From Gnetum montanum (lineage: Eukaryota > Streptophyta > Gnetopsida > Gnetales > Gnetaceae): a stretch of DNA of 64,000 nt. Positions within the stretch are counted from its first letter, which is position 1; each line of letters opens with the position of its first letter. Made by a program: the position numbers and the translations under genes. The notes under the pieces were generated by a model, which saw only the letters and a list, made by a program, of their open reading frames with translations, did no database searches and was not told the DNA's origin. The stretch spans positions 25,234 to 89,233 of the forward strand of contig MNCI01022309.1 of NCBI GenBank assembly GCA_015680685.1, given 5' to 3'. This document shows positions 57,173 through 64,000 of this stretch, piece after piece.

Positions 57173-57900
57173 TGTACTGACCTAAATCATCGGCGTGAGG
57201 CTGGAAAGGAAACAAACACTGAGGGATCGTTGGGCAGCCACAGCGGACCCTGCCTTCGCTTGAGGGTAAGCTGAAAAAGGGAACAAAGGCAAAGTGCCTT
57301 GGATGGTTTGCACGCAAATCAACCAAGGACTTCCCCGAGCGTAAGCTATGGCTAGCGCTGGGGTTATCATAAACAGAATGTAAACGGAATGTAAACAATG
57401 ATACGAAATATAAATAAAGCATACGTGAATAGAATTATATTGCAAACAAAGAATAAACCAAAGTAAATAATGTAAATAAGAGATAATGATGAAACTGTAT
57501 TATATTGTTTTAAAAAGAATGTGCACCGGTCAAAGCGTAGTTGCACAAGTGTGAATGGCAAGTCAAATGCCTAGCCTCGGAAAAATGTGATAGGATAATG
57601 TGACGATATGAGAAGAACTTGGAAGCCAAAAATTGCAAGTTTTATCCTCCTTTGGAATCGCCAATTTCTCCAATCTTTGCCTCTTCCAATCTTCTTCTCC
57701 TTCTTGCTGCTTTTGCTTTGCTTCTCTTTGCCTCCTTGTTCTTGCTTCTTGTTGTTCTTGTTGTTGTTGTTTTTCTTTTGTTGCCTCTCCTTGTTGTAAT
57801 TTGTGTGAATTGGTAGGGTATTTATAGGTTTGGGCTAGGGTTTTGGCTAGGGTTTGCTTTGACCAAGTTCAATGTATCCATGCTTGAAAGTTGTACATGA
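57173..57900 (-). repeat. Truncated Tat-type LTR (promoter and leader part)
   Basis: Minus strand: TATA box CTATAAATACC near 57823, then CCTACCAATTCACACAAATT, the block GACTTGCCATTCACACTTGT, GACCGGTGCACATTC, GGGGAAGTCCTTGGTTGATT, and the end GGTCAGTACA at 57173. These blocks recur in TatA LTRs (2949-3493 and 37334-37880). U3 palindromes and the TGAAACACC start are missing. It abuts the AthD extra ORF, whose frame reads on into the LTR leader. Confidence 0.75.
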
Positions 57901-58137
57901 GTTGGATGTGTGTTGGCAATTTGCCTTCCTTGACCAGGTTCAATGTATTTTACAACTTATGGGTCATTTCAGCCCATAAAAAATACAAATAATTGAAAAT
58001 ACAAGCCCTCAATTGATACAATTTTTTAAAAAATTAGCTCCAGCGGCGGCGCCCTTGAAAAATTATATTATTTTTTTCTTTGTGAACCTTCCTATGGGCT
58101 ATGGGCTGTCCAAATTAGCTGCATCTGAACAATTTCA
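57901..58137. other. Short AT-rich flank upstream of the UGT fragment
   Basis: No gene. Ends with TATGTTCCACAG at 58137-58151, which resembles a 3' splice site directly before the UGT-like coding sequence. Confidence 0.4.
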
Positions 58138-58690
58138 CTTCTATGTTCCACAGGAATCCCGAAAGAGACAAAGCTGACCAGGTGCTTTCCCTTGATGCCA
58201 CTTCTGTCGTCAAGTAGACTTCCATGGCTTAATGGCAACGACTGGGGCAAGAAATTATGCTTTCAGTTCTGGCAGCGCAGCGAAAGCAGGCTAAAGCACA
58301 TGGCAAAACTCCTTGTTTTCAACTATTTCGACGATCTGGAATGGCCCATACTGCAGAACTTCGGCAACGACTCAAGAATATGCCCAGTGGACCTGCTAAT
58401 AAAAACCGGCAAATAAACAGAAGCGCCTCTCCCTGCAATGGCTTGTTTCCAGAGGATTTTGCAGAGAAAGCCCAAAGGGATTTGAGGGGATGTTTTGTGG
58501 CCTGGGCTCCTCAAATATTTGTGCTGTCACATGAATCTGTAGTATGTTTTCTGAGCTGCGGGTGGAATTCCGTACTGGGGAGCATCGTAGTAGGTACGCT
58601 ATTGCTGTGCCTTCCATTTGCAGCGGATCAGTTCATTAACTGTTCTTACGTTATTGATTCATTTGTCCTGCGTCTAGGTTTTGAACTTGG
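58138..58690 (+). pseudogene. UDP-glycosyltransferase gene fragment (family 1, plant)
   Basis: Fragment of a plant UGT, an enzyme that transfers sugar from a UDP-sugar to small molecules. First part (58152-58416): IPKETKLTRCFPLMPL, LPWLNGNDWGKKLCFQFWQR, HMAKLLVFNYFDDLEWPILQ and ICPVDLL, corresponding to the mid-protein region before the linker (LPWL, MAKW..CNSF.DLE, PIGPLL). Second part in another frame (58440-58690): FPEDFAEKAQRDLRG, WAPQIFVLSHESVVCFLS, CGWNSVLGSIVVGTLLLCLP, FAADQFINCSYVIDSF, the PSPG sugar-donor box. The His of HCGWNS is missing. About 70 residues between the parts (the SVIYVAFGS region) and both ends of the gene are absent. Clearly non-functional. UGT83-like by impression only. 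Confidence 0.85.
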
Positions 58691-58699
58691 ACAATGCTG

Positions 58700-59305
58700 A
58701 TGACTGAAAATGTGTGGCCATGGCGAGTAGCACAGGAGACAGCAACACGCAGCACAGGAGGGGCAACGTGGTAGTGGCAGTTGAAAGGAAGAAAAAAAAC
58801 AGTGACGTGACACGCAGAAAATAGTGATGCAGCAAGCAGCGAGACGTCAGCGACATGGTGGCAGGGACGCGGCAGCAGAGAGAAAAGTAGTGGTGGTAGG
58901 CAACGCAGAGCGACAGCGTAGCAGTGCGGTGACGGCAAAATCAGCGACGTGGCGATGACAAAATAGCGACGCGGCCGCAGCAGAAACAGCAGCACGGTGT
59001 AGAAAAAAAAAAGCAACACGGTGCAGTAGCAGAGGAGACAGCATAGCAGGCCACATGGGAGAGACAACACGGCGAGCAACGGTGACGTGGCGCGGTAGGA
59101 GCAGCAACGCACAGAGGCAGCATGGTGGCAGGCAGCGCGGGATAAAACAGCGGTGGGCCACGCAGGAGAGACAGCACGAAAAAAAAAAGCACAGGAGTGG
59201 CAGCATGGTAGAAAGAGGCGACGCTAGGGTTTGGAGGCTAGCTTGCCGCTTTGCAGGAATACCAACCAACATCTCCTCCTTCTGGTTCATAGCCACAATG
59301 GATGG
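58700..59305. repeat. GC-rich cryptically simple sequence
   Basis: Purine-rich plus strand built from GCAGCA, GCGACG, AGACAGCA and GGCAGCATGG words with A-runs (58790, 59008, 59180). Minus-strand frames here (for example 59347-58847) are cysteine- and leucine-rich low-complexity products and not genes. It separates the UGT fragment from the TatE LTR. Confidence 0.6.
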
Positions 59306-60110
59306 TAAAACACCACAAAAATCTTTAAGTGTTGTGCCAGCGTTCACGCCCAGCGTCTACGCCCAGCGGGCGTCTACGCCCAGCGTTCACGCTCAGCGTC
59401 TACGTCCAGCGTCTACGCCCAGCATTCACGCTCCAATGAAACACCACAAAAATCTTTAAGTGTTGTGCCAACGTTCACGCCCAGCGTCTACGCCCAGCGT
59501 TCACGCCCAACGTCTACGCCCAACTCTCCAGCGTACACGCCCCGGTACTGCAGAGGCACACGCTCAACGACAGGATTTCCAATGGCAACATGAAAATTAC
59601 ACCCAAGAGCAAGAATTAAAGCAAGTGGACATCCTTCGGCGTATACGCCCAAAATTCACCAGCGTATACGCCCCAGCGTATACGCCCCAGTGTATACGCC
59701 AGTATCTATCCGTCTACGCCCAGCGTATACGCCGGCCTGTTGTATAATGTATACGCCCGGCGTATATCATGTTTCTAAATTGTAACGCCCGGTCTATACG
59801 CCACGTGCCCCNCCAAGTCCGCTTTTCCTGGTAACCCTACCCCTATAAATAGCCCAGTTTTCCATATTTACCAGGCCCCGCAGAAATTTACCAGAGCCGA
59901 CCCAGAGCAATTACGCTGCTGAAACCCCCCTACTCTTACGCTTACGCTGGAAGCCCTGCATGCTGCACGCTGCACGCTGAGCATAGGCCGCGCTTCGCCT
60001 ATCGTGTCAACCAGCTGCATCCCTCTGTCCACCGGGGCTTTACGTCCGCCTTGTGTCCCTACACAACTGCGTTAGATCGGTGCACAACATTTTAACTCTA
60101 TAATCCATTG
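59306..60110 (+). repeat. 5' LTR of TatE (about 0.7-0.8 kb; end uncertain)
   Basis: The start is duplicated: TAAAACACCACAAAAATC at 59306 and TGAAACACCACAAAAATC at 59437, 131 bp apart. U3 holds the palindromic CAGCG-TATACGCC array. TATA box TATAAATA at 59844-59851 in ACCCCTATAAATAGCCC. The leader has CTGCACGCTGCACGCTGAGC at about 59960. The CA end and primer site could not be fixed; somewhere between 60070 and 60130. An undetermined base sits at 59812. Confidence 0.72.
59340..59760 (+). repeat. U3 array of TatE: GCGTMTACGCC repeats
   Basis: More than 20 copies of CGTCTACGCCCAGCG, GCGTTCACGCCCAGC and GCGTATACGCC words. GCGTATACGC is a perfect palindrome (59639, 59664, 59676, 59722 and others). 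59340-59435 and 59470-59530 are dominated by CTACGCCCAGCG, later units by TATACGCC. It lies directly upstream of the TATA box. Confidence 0.85.
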
Positions 60111-60119
60111 TTTCCGCTT

Positions 60120-60335
60120 GTTACAAGTCCTTTTACAGTTTTATGTTAATTTGGCCCGCGCCTCGTTTACGGCTGTTTGCATTCGCGCTCCGCGCTCCGT
60201 CAGGGTCCGTGGACGCCCGTTGTTTACGCTTGGTTCAAGTTTTACAGTTTTACGTCAATTTGGCCCACGCTCTGCCTACGCCTGCTTGCGTTTACGCTCT
60301 GGCAGCGTCCGTGTACACCCACTGTTTACGCTGTT
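60120..60335 (+). repeat. Tandem duplication of about 105 bp in the TatE leader
   Basis: TTTTACAGTTTTATGTTAAT / TTTTACAGTTTTACGTCAAT followed by TTGGCCCGCGCC / TTGGCCCACGCT and GTTTACGCTTGG / GTTTACGCTG occur twice, starting near 60129 and 60239. The TatA leader has a comparable 111-bp repeat at the same place (36880-37314). Confidence 0.7.
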
Positions 60336-60392
60336 TACGCAATCCCCATTCCGGAGCAATTCTCGGAGCTCTTTACGCAGCTCCTTCTGCAC

Positions 60393-63300
60393 ATGAGCCA
60401 ATCGTTAGATCAGGTTACGGTAGAACCACAATGGGATGAAGAGGACGAATTCGCTGCACAATCTGAGCATGAAGACTCTTATCATACTCTCAGTCCACAT
60501 AACCACGTGAACCCCGTATTTAACCCAGACGCAGGGGAAACCATACCCCTCCAACCCATTACCTCTGACCACACCCAAGCACTGTTACAAGAAACATCCG
60601 CATCAGCTCAAGTCCCTCCCCAGGGCCACCCTTTGTCCAATGCCTTCCCTTTTACACTTGCAGGTTCATCCTCACAAGCACCGCCCCCTCACAGCAACCT
60701 AGGAGTGACGTTTCAAGCCCAGTCCCAAGTGGTAAGAATGCCACACGTTATACCTGTGTCCACACCCGCCCACTACATCCCGCATATCCAAACGCATGCG
60801 CCCCCTTTCACTGCCGTAACCCAACAAGGGGCCTCCTCGTACAACATGGCCGGACAGTGGCCGATGACGGGCACGACGTCACACCAGGCTTCCCACCAAT
60901 ACATACCGCCCCACACGTTGCCACTGATTCATGTGCCTCAGGCACAGCCACGACCACAGCAGCAACAGCTTCCTCTCTATAATGTAGTGCCTCTGATGCC
61001 ATCTACTATACACTTCCCGCAAACGCAACCCCCAACAACGCAACTTTCAGCCTTCCAGTCAACCGTTCAACAGTCTAACCCATACAGCGTGCCACAAGCC
61101 CAAACCACCTTGCTCCCAAACGCTCAGGATTGGGCAGATGCCAAAAGAATGATGCAGGAATTGACAGACGAGGTAAAACGCCTCAAAACTGTCAACGATG
61201 GGGAGATGAAAGTGATAGATTTCTACAATGACGACCCTATCAGCTCCTCTGTCCCACCTTTAACCTTGCCCAAAGGTGTTCCTCTGCTAGCATTAACCAA
61301 ATATAATGGTGAGACAGATCCCAACGCCCACCTCATAACATTCCGGTTGGAATGTGCCCTGCTCCAGGCTTGGCCCCACGCTGTCCTCCGGGTGTTCCCC
61401 ATGTCCCTTACGGGAAGGGCACTCGATTGGTACCGTGCCTTGCCCAGGAACTCCATCTGCGCTTTGGATGACCTTATACGCCAGTTTGTGACCCGGTTCA
61501 CGTACAACTTGAAACCCGAGCCAACGCTAGATAGCCTCATGCAGATTAAGCAGGGGCCTCTCGAACCGGTCCAAAAATTTATTCAAAGATGGAGCGCAGC
61601 TCTGAACAAGCTTCATGAACCGATCTCACCATTTTACCTACTTACAATCCTAAAAGGGGCCGTCAATGATTTCTTTAAATCTAAACTGTATTACCTCAAT
61701 GCGCGAGATCTCAATCAGGCGTTCGAGCAAATTAAAAACATTGAAGAGGCTGCCCAAAACAGTCACGATCCAGCCTACATAGCCTTTAAGAATCAACATA
61801 CTAAGAAAGACAAAGAAAAGACTAAAACCACTATAGCGGCCGTAGCATGGACGCAACAACAAAAGCCACCAACGCCACCTACTAACTACTATCACCCCCA
61901 GCCCGCAACCACCACAAAGGAATCATCATCGCAACAGAATCCGACGAACCGTACACAGAATTTTGAGAGGAAAGAACCCTCTCAATACACGCCCCTGCCA
62001 ATGAAGCCTTCCCAACTCTTCGATCAACTCTTAAAGGCTGGGTTGATGAGCCACAAACAATTATCCCCTGCGGCCATACAAAGACACGACCGATTTTGTC
62101 AACTCGTACAGAATCAAAGCCTAGCAACCCCAGATGAGCCCCCCGTGCCCAAAGGATTCCGGATGGATCACTTTTGCGACTATCATCAAAGACCGGGTCA
62201 TGGAACAGATTATTGTTTCACTTTGAAACAGGACATCCAACGGATGATTGACGAGGGTAACATCACATTCGACAGGGCTAACCCCGTCCAACCACAAAAT
62301 CAGACCATGGGGGTGTACCAGGACCCCCTAAACACTAAGGAGGCTCCATACACAATTAGCACGATTTACTGTGACGATGACCCCGACACGCCCCACATTA
62401 ACACGGTACACCCCGAGGATAAGGAAATATCTAACAAGCCGTTTGTAGTTCGAATCCCTCCCGCTGAGCCTGCGCTCGCACCCCAAACATCCCGCACCCC
62501 GCAGCGGCCGTACGTAGTCCGAGTGCCCTCGACCACACCTGCCTCCCACATCACAACGCGCCAACAACCCTACGTGGTGCGCATACCCCCCGTTAATCCC
62601 GCGAACACAACGGCACCTTATGCTCGGCCTTCCCCCTTTGTAGTCCGAGTACCACCCGCTGTTGCAATGACGGAGATCCCATCTCCACTAAGGCCAACTC
62701 CATACGTCGTCCGGGTGCCCGCACAGGCTCCTTCCCAGTCGTACCAACAATCCCGCCCTGCTCCGTATGTCGTAAAGGTCCCTGGGCAATCTCAGGTTCC
62801 GAGGCCAAACCCACCTCCGCGTAACACGCGAGAACGCCTGGCGAACAGGCTCACATGCGAGCGCGTGGAGAGAGAACGGCAACGGCTAGCCGTGGGGCCA
62901 CCTAAACCAACGCCTCTTAGCTCCATGCCCATGGCATCATCTGACAATCTACCTGACATAGGCAGCAGCGGCGAAACATCTCGGACGCACGAACAACGTG
63001 AAACTGCTAATATCCGCAAGAACGAGAAACCACAGAAACGCGAGATAAAACTCCTGGGCTCGATGGACCCGGTCCCTCTCAACCAAAATGCTCCTGATAG
63101 CAGAGATTTCGCGACGGTCCTAACGCAAGTCACTCAGGCACTGAAACAAAAGAACACGTCTTTAAGCTTATATGATTTAGTGTTGACTTCCCAGACTCAC
63201 CGTGAAGCTCTTGTACGCATGTTAACATCAATCCCGGTTAGTGAGGACTTGCCTCCGAGCGAACCAGCAATCCATGCGGTGATGTATTCTCCTCGCGGGG

Positions 63301-63644
63301 TCATCCCTAAGGCCTTAAGCTTTCGTGACGAGAGCATCAAAATAGATAAAACAACAGGTGAGACGACGACGACCCCTATGTTTATAACCATACATATAAA
63401 CCAATTTAAGATACATAGGGTACATGTAGATGATGGGGCAGCCACTAATGTTGTACCATATCCAATCATCGAACAATTGGGGCTTACAGACTCGATCAAA
63501 TCCACAACAACCACATGTTTGAAATCCTTCAGCGGGTCGCGTGTATTAGTCAACGGCACGATAACTCTCGACTTTATAGCGGGAGACCAGTTTCCTACAT
63601 CCGCTGATTTAAAAATAAAGAATATCAAGAAACAATTAAAATAG
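60393..63644 (+). CDS. Gag-protease polyprotein of TatE (1083 codons, 3' part lost)
   Basis: Start chosen at 60393 (MSQSLDQVTVEPQWDEEDEF), since upstream in-frame codons from 60177 are translated leader repeats; acidic N-termini are also seen in the TatA gag. Domains by residue: P/Q-rich 50-240; short helix 245-275 (DAKRMMQELTDEVKRLK); capsid 295-480 (LTKYNGETDPNAHLITF, LTGRALDWYRALP, QGPLEPVQKFIQRW, LLTILKGAVNDFF, NIEEAAQNSHDPAYIAF); zinc knuckle 595-608 (CDYHQRPGHGTDYC); six PYVVRVP-type repeats 682-798; basic stretch 810-840; protease around 1010 (VHVDDGAATNVVPYPIIEQL, active-site D-G-A). The frame stops inside the protease, before the ILG-type C-terminal motif. A deletion or assembly gap near 63645-63727 is likely. 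Confidence 0.88.
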   Translation: MSQSLDQVTVEPQWDEEDEFAAQSEHEDSYHTLSPHNHVNPVFNPDAGETIPLQPITSDHTQALLQETSASAQVPPQGHPLSNAFPFTLAGSSSQAPPPHSNLGVTFQAQSQVVRMPHVIPVSTPAHYIPHIQTHAPPFTAVTQQGASSYNMAGQWPMTGTTSHQASHQYIPPHTLPLIHVPQAQPRPQQQQLPLYNVVPLMPSTIHFPQTQPPTTQLSAFQSTVQQSNPYSVPQAQTTLLPNAQDWADAKRMMQELTDEVKRLKTVNDGEMKVIDFYNDDPISSSVPPLTLPKGVPLLALTKYNGETDPNAHLITFRLECALLQAWPHAVLRVFPMSLTGRALDWYRALPRNSICALDDLIRQFVTRFTYNLKPEPTLDSLMQIKQGPLEPVQKFIQRWSAALNKLHEPISPFYLLTILKGAVNDFFKSKLYYLNARDLNQAFEQIKNIEEAAQNSHDPAYIAFKNQHTKKDKEKTKTTIAAVAWTQQQKPPTPPTNYYHPQPATTTKESSSQQNPTNRTQNFERKEPSQYTPLPMKPSQLFDQLLKAGLMSHKQLSPAAIQRHDRFCQLVQNQSLATPDEPPVPKGFRMDHFCDYHQRPGHGTDYCFTLKQDIQRMIDEGNITFDRANPVQPQNQTMGVYQDPLNTKEAPYTISTIYCDDDPDTPHINTVHPEDKEISNKPFVVRIPPAEPALAPQTSRTPQRPYVVRVPSTTPASHITTRQQPYVVRIPPVNPANTTAPYARPSPFVVRVPPAVAMTEIPSPLRPTPYVVRVPAQAPSQSYQQSRPAPYVVKVPGQSQVPRPNPPPRNTRERLANRLTCERVERERQRLAVGPPKPTPLSSMPMASSDNLPDIGSSGETSRTHEQRETANIRKNEKPQKREIKLLGSMDPVPLNQNAPDSRDFATVLTQVTQALKQKNTSLSLYDLVLTSQTHREALVRMLTSIPVSEDLPPSEPAIHAVMYSPRGVIPKALSFRDESIKIDKTTGETTTTPMFITIHINQFKIHRVHVDDGAATNVVPYPIIEQLGLTDSIKSTTTTCLKSFSGSRVLVNGTITLDFIAGDQFPTSADLKIKNIKKQLK

Positions 63645-63727
63645 AAAGCAAATCCTTAGTCCGAAATGACGTGAAACTATAAAAAGTCCGAAATGACATT
63701 AAACTATGATAAAACAACCAAAAAAAN
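63645..63727 (+). repeat. Short post-gag repeat with KVRNDIKL-type units next to an N
   Basis: GTCCGAAATGACGTGAAACT and GTCCGAAATGACATTAAACT, 27 bp apart, read VRNDVKL and VRNDIKL. They resemble the post-integrase units of the other Tat copies (VxYDYKLA). The stretch ends in A-runs and an N at 63727. Its position after protease rather than after integrase suggests a rearrangement or a misjoined contig. Confidence 0.5.
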
Positions 63728-63730
63728 GTC

Positions 63731-64000
63731 ATCTCTTCAAACTCAGACATGGAGCAAGGGTCGGAAATAGAGCTCGAAAAGCCTAGCCCAAGCGACAAGA
63801 ACCCATGATCACCAATTGAATGCAAGCCCTTTGTCACAGATCAAAAATCTCCTAACACTGAAACGCCTCCATCTGGCATACTACACCTGCGGCCCCGTGA
63901 AGAAGACAACGCGGAAACAACAACCAATACCGAAACGCTCGAAAATACAACCACCGAAAACATTCCAACAAACGTCCCCTGGGCTGAATTGCCATTCAAC
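63731..64000 (+). CDS. Start of a further TatE reading frame (partial)
   Basis: Frame reading SSNSDMEQGSEIELEKPSPS, one TGA (near 63807), then SPIECKPFVTDQKSPN, PSGILHLRPREEDNAET and NVPWAELPFN to the edge. Acidic, T/E/N-rich linker-like sequence. In Tat elements a linker of this kind can lie between protease and RT. No catalytic motif is reached. Confidence 0.4.

Larger units (their letters stand above)
59306..64000 (+). mobile_element. TatE element: 5' LTR, leader, gag-protease; continues past the window
   Basis: Plus-strand Tat/Ogre-like element with the least decay in the window. It has an LTR with a TATA box, a leader with a tandem duplication, and a 1083-codon gag-protease frame without stops. 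Higher GC than the rest. Sequence is disturbed near the end by an N at 63727, and pol is not visible before the edge. TGAAACACC at 59437 (and TAAAACACC at 59306) matches the LTR start of TatA and TatC. Confidence 0.82.

Noticed and set aside
57608-57827. Three overlapping plus-strand ORFs rich in L, F, C and S
   Set aside because: Low-complexity antisense of the GAA/CAA-rich leader in the truncated Tat LTR. All three frames are open together, a sign of composition rather than coding.
58651-59347. Several minus-strand ORFs of 60-166 codons in GC-rich DNA
   Set aside because: Cysteine/leucine/serine low-complexity products of simple sequence; no domain, no conserved frame.
61223-63628. Minus-strand ORFs opposite the TatE gag
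   Set aside because: Shadow frames of the long plus-strand gag-protease ORF; GC-rich wobble positions keep them open.

Overview
This window looks like heterochromatic DNA from a seed plant with a large genome. A gymnosperm is plausible, but the sequence alone does not prove it. It is AT-rich and built almost entirely of decayed, nested LTR retrotransposons. I found no intact host gene, no rRNA or tRNA gene and no CRISPR array. Most element ORFs carry in-frame stops, many explainable as C-to-T changes (CAG to TAG, CGA to TGA), as expected of old methylated repeats. One element at the right edge (59306-64000) is clearly less decayed.

Working names used below. TatA, TatC and TatE: Ty3/gypsy Tat/Ogre-like families with long LTRs starting TGAAACACC. 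AthB: Athila-like family with LTRs of 0.77-0.9 kb and a tRNA-Asp primer site (copies M, N, and LTR O). AthD: a second Athila-like family with LTRs of about 0.9-1.0 kb starting TGATGA (copies D1, D2). ChrR: a small chromovirus-like element with 0.5-kb LTRs and a tRNA-iMet primer site.

Layout. 1-3493: end of a TatA element on + (integrase tail, repeat array, polypurine tract, 3' LTR). 3494-16450: AthB copy M on -. 16451-20390: right part of ChrR on +, carrying a CCR4-like deadenylase pseudogene and the 3' LTR. 20391-21970: unassigned. 21971-30467: AthB copy N on +, cut at its right end by a TatC LTR. 30468-39018: a chimeric element on - with a TatC 3' LTR, integrase, gag and a TatA 5' LTR. 39019-39150: the last 132 bp of an AthB LTR. 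39151-39910: start and 5' LTR of ChrR on -. 40878-41651: AthB LTR O. Around 42.3 kb: a LINE fragment. 44791-50437: AthD copy D1, pol-less, on -. 51488-54378: TatC 3' end on -. 54379-57172: AthD copy D2 3' end on - with a coiled-coil ORF. 57173-57900: a truncated Tat-type LTR. 58138-58690: a UDP-glycosyltransferase gene fragment. 59306-64000: TatE on + with a 1083-codon gag-protease ORF.

Main result. Three insertions (ChrR, M inside ChrR, TatA inside M's 3' LTR) each have one end near 3.5-20 kb and the other end near 39 kb, in inverted relative orientation. Their target-site duplications pair up across that distance: AATCA/TGATT exact, ATTTT/ATTCT 4 of 5, ATAAG/GTAAG 4 of 5. This is what an inversion of at least about 35 kb would leave, caused by recombination between a TatA and a TatC copy lying in opposite orientations. 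The chimeric element at 30468-39018 (TatC 3' LTR, TatA 5' LTR) would be one of the two hybrid products. The other should lie just left of the window.

Other notable patterns: (i) U3 regions of all the LTR families carry short palindrome-rich arrays just upstream of the TATA box, with different sequences in each family; (ii) a 27-40 bp repeat after integrase reads as a YDYKLA-like peptide repeat in several Tat copies; (iii) the TatE Gag has six PYVVRVP-type repeats; (iv) two host-gene fragments (CCR4-like and UGT) sit among or inside elements.
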